DNA from: Myxococcales bacterium
Lineage (GTDB): Bacteria; Myxococcota_A; Polyangia; Haliangiales; Haliangiaceae
Assembly (NCBI GenBank): GCA_016707895.1
Contig: JADJGV010000012.1
Location: 246,001-310,000 of the forward strand
DNA length: 64,000 bases
Reading direction: 5' to 3'
This document shows, in pieces, positions 27,044 through 37,146 of the stretch (within the stretch, counting starts at the first letter, position 1; each line of letters begins with the position of its first letter). A program made the position numbers and the translations under genes. A model generated the notes under the pieces. That model saw only the letters and a list, made by a program, of their open reading frames with translations, did not search any database and had not been told where the DNA came from.

Positions 27044-29554
27044 ATGCTCCGGCGCCTCGCGTTCGTCCTCTGCGCCACCACCGCCGCCGCGCCCGCGCTC
27101 GCGCCGGCCCCGGCGGCCGCCGAGCCGTGGGGCTTCGCCTGGGCCGGCCGGATCGAGCGCGACGGCGCGCCGCTGTTCGACCCCGACGCCGACCCCGAGG
27201 CACGCCGCGCCGCGGTGAGCGCCCTGCGCGCGTACGACCCGGTGCTGACCCGGCGCTTCGTGCTGAAGGCGATCGACGACGAGGACGACGACGTCCGGAT
27301 CGAGGCGGCCCGGGTCGCGGCCCAGGGCCGGCTGATCGAGGCGGTGCCCCGGCTGATCACGTGGCTGTCGGATCCCGATCGCGCGACCCGCAAGGTGGCC
27401 GCCGACGCGCTCGGCCAGATCGGCGCGCCCGGCGGCACCGCGGCGCTGGTGCGGACGCTGGGCGACCTCGACGCGGACGTCCGGCTGGCCGCGGTCAACG
27501 CGCTGGCCCGGGTCGGCGCGCGCGGCGATCGCACCGTCGTCGTGCCGCTGATCTCGCGGGTCAGCGACGAGAAGACCGAGGTCCGCCGGGCCGCGATCGA
27601 GGCGCTGCGCGGCATCGGCGATCGCCGCGCGGTGGTCGCGGTGGTGGCGGCGTTCGGCGACGGCAACGTCGAGGTGCGCAAGGCGGCCGTCGTCACCGCC
27701 GGCAAGCTCGGCGATCCCGCGGCGATCACCGCGCTGACCCGGATGCTGCGCGACCCGCAGCCCGACGTGCGCAACCTCGCGGTGGCCGCGCTCGGCGATC
27801 TCGGCGCCGCGGACGCCACCGACGATCTGATCCGCCTGCTGCGCGCCGGCGGCGACACCGCCGCGCCGGCCGGCTACGCGCTCGGGCAGATCGCGGCCAA
27901 GGGCGATCGCGACGCCGCCGACCGCGCGGTGCGCGCGCTGGTCGCGAGCCTGGTGGATCCGTCGGCGCGGCCGGTGGTGCAGGAGGCGCTGCGCCGCGCC
28001 GGGGCCGCGGCGGTGCCGGCGCTGGTCGATCACCTCGACGGCCGGCTGCCCGGCGATCCCGGCACCGCGGTCGATCTGCTGGCCGAGCTGGGCGACGCGC
28101 GCGCGACCGACGCGCTCCTGGCCGAGCTCGATCGCAAGCGGCTGGGCGTGGCGCGGATCGTCCTCGCGCTGGCCCGCACCAACGACAGCCGCGCGCTGGT
28201 GCCGGTGCTCGATCTGGTGCGCGACGGCGATCCCGCGGTGCGGGTGGTCGCGATGGGCGCGCTGGGCGCGCTGATCGGCGACGATCGCCGCGCGATCGAC
28301 GCGCTGATCGAGCGGCTCGGCGATGATCAAGAGGACGTGCAGGTGCTGGCCTGCGGGTACCTGGGCCGGCTGCGCGCGACCCGCGCCGGCGCCGCGCTGG
28401 CGGCGTTGACGGCGGCGCCGCGGTCGCCCCGGCTGCGGCGCGCGGCCCTCGACGCGCTCGGCGCGGTCGCCGATCCGGCGCAGAGCCCGGCGCTGATCGC
28501 CGCCCTCGCCGATCCCGATCCGGTGCTGGCCCGCGCGGCCGCCGACGCCCTCGCCTATTCCGGCGATCCCGCGACGGCGACGCGGCTGGCGGCGATCGCG
28601 CGCCACCCGGGCCCGGCCCAGGCCGCGGTGCTGCGCGCCTGGGGCGCGGCGCTGCGCGATCACCCCGACCGCCGGGCCCGCGAGGTGCTGGTCGAGCTGG
28701 CCCGCGCCGCGCCGCCGCAACCCGCGCTGGCGGCGATCGCCGCGCTGGCCGCGATGGGCGATCGCGAGGCCCGCGGGCCGCTCGCCGAGCTGGTGACCGC
28801 CGGCGTCCCCGAGCGGCAACGCGCGGCGGCCTGGGCGCTGGGGGAGCTCGCCGACGGGCCACCGCCGGCCGCGGTCGCGACCGCGCTGATCGGCGCGCTC
28901 GACGCCAACGACGATCGCCTCACCGCCGCCGCCGCGTGGGCGCTCGCCGCGCAGCCGACCGAGGCCGCGGCGCCGGCGCTGCGGCGCGCCGCGCAGCACG
29001 GCAGCTGGGGCACCGCGATCAACGCGACCGCGGCGCTGGCCCGCATCGGCGGCGCCGACGCGCTCACCGAGCTGACGACGCTGCTGGCGGCGACCTCGCC
29101 GCTGGTCCGGGGCAACGCCGCCTGGGCGCTGGGCGAGCGCGCCCGCGCCGCCGAGCTGCCCGCCGCCGCCGCCACCGCGCTGGCCGCCGCGCTCGCCGGC
29201 GATGCCAGCCCGTGGGTCCGCGGCCACGCCGCGCGCGCGCTCGGCCAGCGGCCGGGCGGCGCGGCGATCACCGCGGCGCTGGCCGCCGCCGCCGCCGGCG
29301 ATCGCGATCCCGCGGTGCGCGCCGCCGCCGCCGCGCCGCCCACCGCCGCGCCGACCGCCGACGAGTGGCGCATCTTCGACGTCGTCGAGCCAGACGACGA
29401 TCGCCCGGTCCGCGAGGAGCCGTACGTCGTGCTGCTCGGCGCCACCGGCCCGGCGTGGGCGACCTACACCGATCGCCGCGGCGTCATCGCCGCCGAGCGC
29501 GTGCCGGCCGACACCGCGCCGCCGCGGGCGCTGTCGACCGTCGACGACCTGTGA
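27044..29554 (+). CDS. Exported HEAT-repeat protein
   Basis: An 836-residue protein with a signal peptide (RRLAFVLCATTAAAPALA...AAA, residues 1-26). Residues about 55-765 are roughly 22 HEAT/PBS-lyase-type helical repeats about 31 residues long. Typical units are DVRIEAARVAAQGRLIEAVP, ATRKVAADALGQIGAPGGTA and PWVRGHAARALGQR. The C-terminal 70 residues (EWRIFDVVEPDDD ... VLLGATGPAWATYTD) are a non-repeat beta segment. Such solenoids bind other proteins; no enzyme motif is seen. It is a separate unit behind its own TATACT hexamer. The in-frame codons upstream of 27044 lack a signal peptide. Confidence 0.8.
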   Translation: MLRRLAFVLCATTAAAPALAPAPAAAEPWGFAWAGRIERDGAPLFDPDADPEARRAAVSALRAYDPVLTRRFVLKAIDDEDDDVRIEAARVAAQGRLIEAVPRLITWLSDPDRATRKVAADALGQIGAPGGTAALVRTLGDLDADVRLAAVNALARVGARGDRTVVVPLISRVSDEKTEVRRAAIEALRGIGDRRAVVAVVAAFGDGNVEVRKAAVVTAGKLGDPAAITALTRMLRDPQPDVRNLAVAALGDLGAADATDDLIRLLRAGGDTAAPAGYALGQIAAKGDRDAADRAVRALVASLVDPSARPVVQEALRRAGAAAVPALVDHLDGRLPGDPGTAVDLLAELGDARATDALLAELDRKRLGVARIVLALARTNDSRALVPVLDLVRDGDPAVRVVAMGALGALIGDDRRAIDALIERLGDDQEDVQVLACGYLGRLRATRAGAALAALTAAPRSPRLRRAALDALGAVADPAQSPALIAALADPDPVLARAAADALAYSGDPATATRLAAIARHPGPAQAAVLRAWGAALRDHPDRRAREVLVELARAAPPQPALAAIAALAAMGDREARGPLAELVTAGVPERQRAAAWALGELADGPPPAAVATALIGALDANDDRLTAAAAWALAAQPTEAAAPALRRAAQHGSWGTAINATAALARIGGADALTELTTLLAATSPLVRGNAAWALGERARAAELPAAAATALAAALAGDASPWVRGHAARALGQRPGGAAITAALAAAAAGDRDPAVRAAAAAPPTAAPTADEWRIFDVVEPDDDRPVREEPYVVLLGATGPAWATYTDRRGVIAAERVPADTAPPRALSTVDDL

Positions 29555-29563
29555 GCGGCGAGG

Positions 29564-30319
<756 letters not shown>

Positions 30320-30434
30320 CGCGCGCGTAGCTCCTGCGTATCCGGATCGATGACTGCTCGATCGGGCGGCCTCCCGGGAGGGCCGAAATGACAATACTAC
30401 TTGTCGGCCCCGGGCGCGCTATTTCGCCGCCTCT

Positions 30435-31739
30435 TTAGCGCAGGGTCGCGGCGAGTTCGGTCGCCCGCTGGCCCAGGGTCGGCGTCGGCTTCTGGTCCTT
30501 CTTGGGCACCCCCGACTGGTCGCCCCAGTAGCCCGTCAGCTTGGCCTTGTCCCCGGCCATCCCGGCCAGCCGCTCGACCTCGGCCTTGGCGCCGAGCGCC
30601 GCCAGCGCCTCGACGCCGATCCACCGCGCCACCCAGCTCTTGTCGCCGGTGAGGTCGCGCGCCGCCGCCACCAGCCCGTCGTGATCCGGCAAGGACGCCA
30701 GCGGCGCGACCACCGCCCCGATCAGCACCTTCTGTTCGTAGGGATCGCTCGGCGACAGCGAGGTCGCCACCGCGGTCAGCGCCTTGGCGCCGCCGCAGCG
30801 GATCGCGTTGTTGGCGCCCACCCAGCGAAACCGGGGGTCGTGGTGCGCCTGGTTCACCATCGCCAGCAGCGGATCGAGGCACGCGGGCGGCCCGGCGGCG
30901 CGGATCAGCTCGACCGCGTCGTTGGCGACCCGCGCGCTCTTGCTGTCGTCGCGGGCGATCGCGCCCAGCCGATCGAGGCTGCCGGCCAGCGCCGCCGGCT
31001 CGACCGCCGGGAACAGGCCGCCCGGATCGATGAACGCGGTGTAGAGCTGGTCCATCGCCCGCTCGGTCAGCGTGGCGTCGCCGCGATCCATCATCGCGAT
31101 CTCGATGACCAGCTTGACCGCGTCGGGCGAGCCCGACACCGCGAGCCCGAGCAGCAGCTTGTCGCCGATCTTGCGGCGGCGGCCGTCCTTGTCGGGCGAG
31201 GCGATCAGCCGGTTGGCCTCGGCGATCAGCCGCTCGCCGGCCTTGGGGCCGAGCGCGCGCATGACGGTGGCGCCCTGGAACCGCCCCACCGCGGCGCGGC
31301 CCTCGTAGTAGCCGCCGGTCATCCAGTCGGTGAGGTAGCCGTCGATCACCGCCTTGGTCTCGGCGTCGGCGAACTGCCGGATCTCGAACAGCCCGTCCTT
31401 GCCGATCTCCTGCAGCGGCGTCGGCTTGGCCATCTCGCCCTCGATGCGCGCCACCGCCCACAGCCGCGGCGCCAGCTTGGCCAGCACCTTGTCCCGGCGG
31501 TTGGGCGCCATCGCCTCGAGCGCCGCCTTGACGTCTTGATCGTTGCCGCGCTTGTACAGGTTCTCGGCGGCGTGGGCCGACAGATCGGGATCGAGCGAGC
31601 CGCTCTTGAGCGCCGACTTCAGCTTGGGCAGGCCCTTCTTCGAGGTCTGCCACTTGTCGATCGAGGCGTGGTTGGTCTTCTCGCAGCCGCCCAGCACCAG
31701 GGCCAGCGCGGCGACGATGATCGCGAAGGACTTCGGCAC
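30435..31739 (-). CDS. Lipoprotein with HEAT-like helical repeats
   Basis: A 434-residue lipoprotein with lipobox LGGC at Cys19. The mature protein is helical, with repeats such as GLPKLKSALKSGSLDPDLSA and SWVARWIGVEALAALGAKAE, which suggest divergent HEAT repeats. The GTG at 31739 is preceded by a TATGCT hexamer 6 nt upstream. The gene is divergent from a FadL-like porin (starts 40 bases apart) and may share regulation with it. No catalytic motif is visible, and its binding partner is unknown. Confidence 0.75.
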   Translation of the reverse strand: MPKSFAIIVAALALVLGGCEKTNHASIDKWQTSKKGLPKLKSALKSGSLDPDLSAHAAENLYKRGNDQDVKAALEAMAPNRRDKVLAKLAPRLWAVARIEGEMAKPTPLQEIGKDGLFEIRQFADAETKAVIDGYLTDWMTGGYYEGRAAVGRFQGATVMRALGPKAGERLIAEANRLIASPDKDGRRRKIGDKLLLGLAVSGSPDAVKLVIEIAMMDRGDATLTERAMDQLYTAFIDPGGLFPAVEPAALAGSLDRLGAIARDDSKSARVANDAVELIRAAGPPACLDPLLAMVNQAHHDPRFRWVGANNAIRCGGAKALTAVATSLSPSDPYEQKVLIGAVVAPLASLPDHDGLVAAARDLTGDKSWVARWIGVEALAALGAKAEVERLAGMAGDKAKLTGYWGDQSGVPKKDQKPTPTLGQRATELAATLR

Positions 31740-31745
31740 GCGCGC

Positions 31746-31751
31746 AGCATA
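31746..31751 (-). promoter_or_regulatory. -10 hexamer of the HEAT-like lipoprotein gene
   Basis: TATGCT on the minus strand, 6 nt before the GTG at 31739. It occupies the position where a -35 for the divergent gene would lie, so the two promoters must compete. Confidence 0.45.
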
Positions 31752-31767
31752 CCAGCACGGACGGTGC

Positions 31768-31773
31768 TACCGT
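31768..31773 (+). promoter_or_regulatory. -10 hexamer of the FadL-like gene
   Basis: TACCGT, 6 nt before the GTG at 31780. Confidence 0.4.
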
Positions 31774-31779
31774 GCCGCG

Positions 31780-33213
31780 GTGCGCCGAATGCCCTGGCCT
31801 GCCGCCCTGGCGATCGCCGCCACGGCCTCGGTGGTCCGGGCGTCGCCCGCCGACGCCCCGGCCACCGACGGCGCGGTGTTCGCGGGCGTCACCGGCGCCG
31901 ACCCCGCCAACGCCACCGCCAACCCGGCGGCGCTGTTGCGGCTGGTGCCGGGCTGGCACGTGTTCGCGATCTCGACCGTCTCGTACGATCGCGTCGGCGT
32001 CGATCGGCAGGTCATCGATCCCGCCACCGGCGCGCGCCGCGCGGGCCCGGCGATCACCGATTCGACGATCGGGGCCGGCGCCACCATCGGGTTCGCGACG
32101 GCGACGGGGCGGAGCATGTTCGCGGCGCTGACATCGCTGCGCCCGCCCGACGAGACGATCGACGATCCCGGGGTCGCCGACCAGACCCGCGGCAGCCGCA
32201 CCCGTCGGTTCGACTGGGGCACCATCGCCGGCGGATACCGGCTCACGAGCCGGCTGCACCTCGGCCTGTCGATCACCCTGACCAACCGGCGCCAGGTGAT
32301 CCGCTACGCGCGTGACACCGCGCTCGCGGCCGGCAACGATCCCACCCGGGGTGTGGGCAGCGACTGCGGCGGCGCCGCGTGCGGGCTCGAGAATCCGCGC
32401 GCGCGCGAGCTGTGGCGCATCGACCTCGCGCACTCGCCGCTGGATGACGACCTGTTCGACAACGTCGTCCTCGCGGTCGGGGGCATGGTGCGCCTCCCGG
32501 CCGGCGTGTGGCTAGGGGTCGCCGCTGAGCGGCCATGGCAATACGGCCGGTTGACGATGTCCGGCGACGCGACCGTGATCCAGGCGCCGCGCGACGGCGG
32601 CGCGACGCTGCACGGCCAGGCGGTGGTGTACCAGCGGCTGCCCGAGGTGATCCGCTTCGGTGGCCGCGGTCCGATCACCGGTGGGTGGGAGGTCACCGCC
32701 GAGCTGCGCATGCGGCGCCTCGCCCGCACCGAACTCGTCGACGTGCGGGTGTTCGGCGCCGAGCTGGCCGGCACCGACGTGCCGGAGATCGACCTGCGGC
32801 CGACCGGCGTCAGCGACACCGTCGCGATCGAACTCGGCGCCGAGCAGCCCGATCGCGGCCAGCGCTGGCGCGGCGGCGCGCGGCTCGGCTTCGACACCGG
32901 CGCGGTGCCCGACCAGCGCATCTCGGCCCGGGCGCCGTGGGGGCGCCAGCTCACCGCCGCGCTCGGCGCCCAGCTGCGCGTCGATCGCTGGACCCTGCAG
33001 CTCGGCTACCGCTTCGACTGGCAGCTGCCGGTCACCGGCGGGGGCGGCGCCTACGATCCGCTGGCGATGATCGCGTGCACCGACGCCGCGTTCGACTACG
33101 ACCTGCCGGCGTGCGCCGCCGTGCGCGCCGGCTACGGCACCAGCACCGCGGCCGGCGACTACACCCGGCAGAGCCACACGCTGCGGGTGGCGCTGGGGTT
33201 CGTGCTGCCATGA
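31780..33213 (+). CDS. FadL/OMPP1-like outer-membrane transport protein
   Basis: A 477-residue protein with a signal peptide (PWPAALAIAATASVVRA). The mature N-terminus GAVFAGVTGADPANATANPAA is the hatch-like N-terminal segment of the FadL/TodX family, which transports long-chain fatty acids and other hydrophobics across the outer membrane. Repeated amphipathic strands with Tyr/Trp/Arg (YRLTSRLHLGLSITLT, WTLQLGYRFDWQL) make a barrel of about 14 strands, ending HTLRVALGFVLP. A Cys pair (DCGGAAC) sits in one loop. The next gene overlaps its stop. Confidence 0.78.
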   Translation: MRRMPWPAALAIAATASVVRASPADAPATDGAVFAGVTGADPANATANPAALLRLVPGWHVFAISTVSYDRVGVDRQVIDPATGARRAGPAITDSTIGAGATIGFATATGRSMFAALTSLRPPDETIDDPGVADQTRGSRTRRFDWGTIAGGYRLTSRLHLGLSITLTNRRQVIRYARDTALAAGNDPTRGVGSDCGGAACGLENPRARELWRIDLAHSPLDDDLFDNVVLAVGGMVRLPAGVWLGVAAERPWQYGRLTMSGDATVIQAPRDGGATLHGQAVVYQRLPEVIRFGGRGPITGGWEVTAELRMRRLARTELVDVRVFGAELAGTDVPEIDLRPTGVSDTVAIELGAEQPDRGQRWRGGARLGFDTGAVPDQRISARAPWGRQLTAALGAQLRVDRWTLQLGYRFDWQLPVTGGGGAYDPLAMIACTDAAFDYDLPACAAVRAGYGTSTAAGDYTRQSHTLRVALGFVLP

Positions 33214-34295
33214 TCGTCGTCTACGGCGCCAGCGGCACGATCGGCCTGCGCGTCGTCGCCGATCTGCTCGAGCACGGCGCCGAGGTGCGGCTGGCCGGGC
33301 GCGATCGCGCGCAGCTGGTGGCCGCCGCCGACCAGGTCGGGCTGCTACCCGCTGACGTCGCGGTGGCGCCGGTCCACGACGCCGCCGCGCTGGCCCGCGC
33401 GTTCGCCGACGCGACCTGCGTGATCGGCGCCGCCGGGCCGTACACCGCGATCGGCGCGGCGGTCGCGGCCGCGGCGCTGGCCGCCGACGCGCACTACCTC
33501 GATCTCGCGGTCGAGCCCGGCTTCGTCCGCGCGCTGTACGAGGAGCACGAGTCGGCCGCGCGCCGCCGCGCCCGCTGCATGATCAGCGGCGTCGGCGCGC
33601 TGGGCGCGCTCGGCGACTGGGCGGCCGACTGGGCCGCCAGCCGCGTCACCGACGGCGACGGCGGCGCGGCGCTGACCGCGATCGAGATCGGCTACGCGTT
33701 CGACGGCGCGCGCTTCGCGACCGGCATGGGCCGCTCGCTGGTGGCGGCGCTGACCGGCCCGGGGCTGGCATGGCGCCGCGGCCGCTGGGACGCGATCCCA
33801 GCCACCGCGCGCGGCCAGACCCTCGACTTCGGCGAGCTCGGCTGGCGCCGGGCTCGGCCGCTGGGCACCGTCGAGGCGGTCACCGTGCCGCGCAAGTGGG
33901 CGGTCGACCGCGTCGACACCTTCGTCGCGCCGACCGGCGCGCCGTGGCTCGACCGGGCGATCGGCGCCGCGGCGCCGCTGTTGCGCTGGCTGCCGAGCGC
34001 CGCCGCCACCGCGCTGGCGCTGGTCGATCCCGGGCGCGCGCCGGCCGACGCCGAGCACGCCGACGTGCGGTTCGCGGTCACCGCCACCGCGCGCCGCGAC
34101 GCCGCGGCCGCGACCGTCACCATCACCGGCAGCGACGTCTACGCCACCACCGCCGCGCTGGCCAGCCGGCTGGCGCGCGCGCTGGCCACCGGCGCGCTCG
34201 ACGCCGCCGGCGTGATCACGCCGAGCCAGCTGGTCGCGGGTGAGCGCGCGCTCGGCGCGACCGCCGAGCTGATCATCACCCACCGCGGGCCGTGA
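33210..34295 (+). CDS. Saccharopine dehydrogenase-like / trans-acting enoyl reductase family oxidoreductase
   Basis: A 361-residue NAD(P)-dependent oxidoreductase. VVYGASGTIGLRVV (residues 3-16) is the GXXGXXG dinucleotide loop; LAGRD near 29 suggests NADP. VIGAAGPYTAIGAAV near 71-85 is a hallmark of the saccharopine dehydrogenase-like/trans-acting enoyl reductase family. The C-terminal part is beta-rich. Its ATG overlaps the stop of the FadL-like gene (ATGA). Together they suggest uptake and reduction of a hydrophobic compound such as a fatty acid, which is inference from co-expression. Confidence 0.8.
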   Translation: MIVVYGASGTIGLRVVADLLEHGAEVRLAGRDRAQLVAAADQVGLLPADVAVAPVHDAAALARAFADATCVIGAAGPYTAIGAAVAAAALAADAHYLDLAVEPGFVRALYEEHESAARRRARCMISGVGALGALGDWAADWAASRVTDGDGGAALTAIEIGYAFDGARFATGMGRSLVAALTGPGLAWRRGRWDAIPATARGQTLDFGELGWRRARPLGTVEAVTVPRKWAVDRVDTFVAPTGAPWLDRAIGAAAPLLRWLPSAAATALALVDPGRAPADAEHADVRFAVTATARRDAAAATVTITGSDVYATTAALASRLARALATGALDAAGVITPSQLVAGERALGATAELIITHRGP

Positions 34296-34359
34296 CGATC
34301 GCGCGCGTTTCGCGCAACCGCGACGCTGCGGATCGCCGCGAGCCTGGTAGAACCGTGCG

Positions 34360-35706
34360 ATGGCAACGGCACCCGCCGGCGTGACGCTCGAGGCCGAAGG
34401 CGCCATCGGCAAGCTCGCCGTGCGCCGCTGGCGGCTCGGCAATGGCCTGGGCGTGGTGTGCGCGATCGACCCCGGCGCGCCGATCGTCTCGTACCAGACC
34501 TGGTTCCGGGTCGGCTCGCGCCACGAGGAGCCGGGCAAGACCGGCCTGGCCCACCTGTTCGAGCACCTGATGTTCAGCCAGACCCAGAGCCTGGCGCCCG
34601 GCGAGTTCGACCGCGTCGTCGAGGCCACCGGCGGCGAGTCCAACGCCGCGACCTGGGTCGACTGGACCCACTACCGGCTCAGCGTCCCGGCCCACGAGCT
34701 GCCGCTGGCGATCCGCCTGGAGAGCGAGCGCATGCACGCGCTGGTGCTCGAGCCATCGACCGTCGAGCCCGAGCGCGACGTCGTCACCAACGAGCGGCGC
34801 GAACGCGTCGAGGACGACGTCGACGGCTGGCTCGACGAGCAGCTGATGGCCACCGCGTTCGACGTCCACCCCTACCGCTGGCCGACGATCGGCTGGATGG
34901 CCGACATCCGCGCGGTCGGCCTCGACGACATCCGCCGCTTCTACCGGACCTGGTACGCGCCCAACAACGCGACGCTGGTGGTGGTCGGCGCGATCGACGA
35001 GCACGATCTGCTCACCCGCATCGTCGACGCGTACGGCGCGATGGCGCCCGCGGCGCTGCCGCCGCCGGTCGAGGTGATCGAGCCGCCGCAGCGCGCGCCG
35101 CGCTACAAGGCGGCGCCGCGGCCGATCGCTAGCGATCGGGTGCTCCTGGGCTGGCGCGCGGTCGGCCAGGCCCACCCCGACTGGGCGCCGCTCGAGCTGA
35201 CGACGACGCTGCTGGCCGGCAGCCCGTCGGCGCGCCTGCACCGCCGGCTGGTGATCGAGCGCGAGCTGGCGTCGACCGTCGACATCCAGCTCACACCGTT
35301 CCGCGATCCGTCGCTGTACCGGGTGGCGATGACCTGCACCCGCGGCCACACCGCCGCCGAGGTGATCGCCGAGCTCGACGAGGTGATCGCGGCGCTGGTG
35401 GCCGACGGCGTCGGCGCCGCCGAGGTGGCCAAGGCCAAGAACCTCACCGAGACCGACTTCTGGGCCCAGCTGATCGACGCCGACGGCAAGGCCGAGGCGC
35501 TGGGCCACCACGAGACCGCGCTGGGCGACTTCCGCTCGCTGGCCGAGCTGGGCGCGCGGCTGGCCGCGGTCACCCCCGACGACGTGGTCCGCGTGGTCCG
35601 CGCCTACCTGGTGCCCGAGGCCCGGACGGTCATCGTCGCCGAGCCCGACGGCGAGGACGACGGCGACGACGACGGCGACGGCGACGACGACGGCGGTGAC
35701 GCGTGA
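34360..35706 (+). CDS. M16 family zinc peptidase, catalytic subunit
   Basis: A 448-residue pitrilysin-type peptidase. H65-L-F-E68-H69 is the inverted zinc motif HXXEH, and the third ligand is expected in TNERRERVEDDV near 145-155. LAHLFEHLMF and the R-Y motif DPSLYRVAMTCTRGH near 315 fit the family. No signal peptide is seen. It is coupled to an M16 partner lacking the zinc motif, the usual processing-peptidase pair. The C-terminus is a run of Asp/Gly codons (about 425-446). TAGAAC lies 6 nt before the start. Confidence 0.9.
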   Translation: MATAPAGVTLEAEGAIGKLAVRRWRLGNGLGVVCAIDPGAPIVSYQTWFRVGSRHEEPGKTGLAHLFEHLMFSQTQSLAPGEFDRVVEATGGESNAATWVDWTHYRLSVPAHELPLAIRLESERMHALVLEPSTVEPERDVVTNERRERVEDDVDGWLDEQLMATAFDVHPYRWPTIGWMADIRAVGLDDIRRFYRTWYAPNNATLVVVGAIDEHDLLTRIVDAYGAMAPAALPPPVEVIEPPQRAPRYKAAPRPIASDRVLLGWRAVGQAHPDWAPLELTTTLLAGSPSARLHRRLVIERELASTVDIQLTPFRDPSLYRVAMTCTRGHTAAEVIAELDEVIAALVADGVGAAEVAKAKNLTETDFWAQLIDADGKAEALGHHETALGDFRSLAELGARLAAVTPDDVVRVVRAYLVPEARTVIVAEPDGEDDGDDDGDGDDDGGDA

Positions 35707-36998
35707 GCGGCGAGCTCGGCGGCGCCCGGGTGATCGTCGAGCCGGCCAGCGACGCGCCGCTGGTGTGGATCGACGTCGCGATCCTCGGCGGCGCCGCCGC
35801 CGATCCGCTGGGCCGCGAGGGCCTGCACCGCCACGCGGCGCTGCTGGCGCGCCGCGGCGCCGGTGACCGCGATCGCTCGCGCTTCGACGAGGCGCTCGAC
35901 GGCCTGGGCGCGGCGATCGAGGTCACGGTCGGGCGCGACGCGGTGACGCTGTCGGCGCTGTGCCTGACCCGCAACCTGGCCCCGGTGGTGGCGCTCCTGG
36001 CCGACGTGCTGGCCGCGCCGCGCTTCGACGAGGACGAGCACGCGCGCCTGACCCGCGAGACGCCGCAGGTGCTCGACGAGGTCCGCGACGACGACGGCGC
36101 GCTGGCCACCCGCTGGTTCGATCGCGAGGTGTGCCCGGGGCACCCCTACGGCCGCACCGCGCTGGGCACCGAGGCGTCGCTGGCCGCGCTCGATCGCGGC
36201 AGCGCGGCGGCGCTGTGGCGCGCCGAGGTGGTCCCCGCGAACCTGCTGATCGGCATCGCCGGGGACGTCGACGCGGCCACCGCCGAGCGCGTCGCCGCCG
36301 AGCTGGTGGCGCGGCTGCCGCGCGAGGCCGCGCCGCCCGCGGTCGACCTGAGCGCGCCGCCGCCGCGCCACGAGCCGCGGCTGGTGGTGGTCGACAAGGC
36401 CGAGCGCACCCAGGCCCAGCTGCGCTTCGGCCACCTCGGCCCGCGGTTCGGCGACGATGACACCGCGGCGATGCTGGCGCTCGAGACCGGCTTCGGCGGC
36501 ATGTTCTCGGCGCGGCTGATGCAAGAGATCCGGGTCAAGCGCGGCTGGAGCTACGGCGCCGGCTGCGCGCTGCGCCGATCGCGCGGCCGCCACTGGTTCG
36601 AGATGTGGATGGCCACCGCGATCGACGTCGCCGGCGCCGCCGCCCGGCTGACCCACGACATGTACGCGGCGCTCGCCGACGGCGGGATCGCCGATGAGGA
36701 GCTCACGCTCACCCGCTCGTACCTGCTCGGCTCCCTGCCCTTCCACCTCGCGACCGCGCGCCAGCGCATGCAGCTGGCGATGCGCGACGCGCTGTTCGGG
36801 CTGCCGGTCGGCTACACCGCGGCGCTGCCGACGCGGGTCGCCCAGCTGTCGGTCGCCGACGTCCGCGCCGCCGCCCGCCGCCACCTCCACCCCGACCAGC
36901 TCGTCACCGTGGCCGTGACCACCGCGGCCACCGCCCGCGCCGACTTCGCCCGCGCCGCGATCGGCCCCGCCCGCGAGGTCGCCTTCGATGCGTATTGA
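35703..36998 (+). CDS. M16 family peptidase, non-catalytic subunit
   Basis: A 431-residue paralogue of the preceding protein. The zinc-motif region reads GLHRHAALLAR, so HXXEH is lost and it cannot bind zinc in the normal way. It retains the R/Y region near 275 (EIRVKRGWSYGAG), which in M16 partners binds substrate termini. The GTG at 35703 overlaps the upstream stop (GTGA), giving near-equimolar synthesis with the catalytic subunit. The last codons (AFDAY and stop) are part of an 18-bp sequence duplicated after the palindromic element downstream. Confidence 0.87.
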   Translation: MSGELGGARVIVEPASDAPLVWIDVAILGGAAADPLGREGLHRHAALLARRGAGDRDRSRFDEALDGLGAAIEVTVGRDAVTLSALCLTRNLAPVVALLADVLAAPRFDEDEHARLTRETPQVLDEVRDDDGALATRWFDREVCPGHPYGRTALGTEASLAALDRGSAAALWRAEVVPANLLIGIAGDVDAATAERVAAELVARLPREAAPPAVDLSAPPPRHEPRLVVVDKAERTQAQLRFGHLGPRFGDDDTAAMLALETGFGGMFSARLMQEIRVKRGWSYGAGCALRRSRGRHWFEMWMATAIDVAGAAARLTHDMYAALADGGIADEELTLTRSYLLGSLPFHLATARQRMQLAMRDALFGLPVGYTAALPTRVAQLSVADVRAAARRHLHPDQLVTVAVTTAATARADFARAAIGPAREVAFDAY

Positions 36999-37093
36999 TT
37001 GAGAGGGGCTTTCGCAAAGCCCCTCCCCCACAAGACGTGGGGCCCCCACCCAAAACGCGAGACTCGCGGGCACGTGCCTTCGATGCGTATTGA
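36981..37093. mobile_element. Palindromic element copy 4 with 18-bp flanking direct repeats
   Basis: GCCTTCGATGCGTATTGA occurs at 36981-36998, ending in the M16 partner stop codon, and again at 37076-37093. Between them lies the dispersed element (37000-37062) and a short tail. The element is AGGGGCTTT-CGC-AAAGCCCCT (9-bp stem), then CCCCAC-AAGAC-GTGGGG (6-bp stem), then CCCACCCAAAACGCGAG. The flanking duplication is what a transposition target duplication would look like and marks the element as mobile, like a MITE or REP sequence. No transposase is in the window. Confidence 0.65.
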
Positions 37094-37134
37094 CGCAGCC
37101 GACGCATGATCGCCGCACGGCGGGCGAGCTGCGA

Positions 37135-37140
37135 TACCAT
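37135..37140 (+). promoter_or_regulatory. -10 hexamer of the DUF4344-like gene
   Basis: TACCAT, 6 nt before the ATG at 37147. Confidence 0.45.
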
Positions 37141-37146
37141 CGGCGG

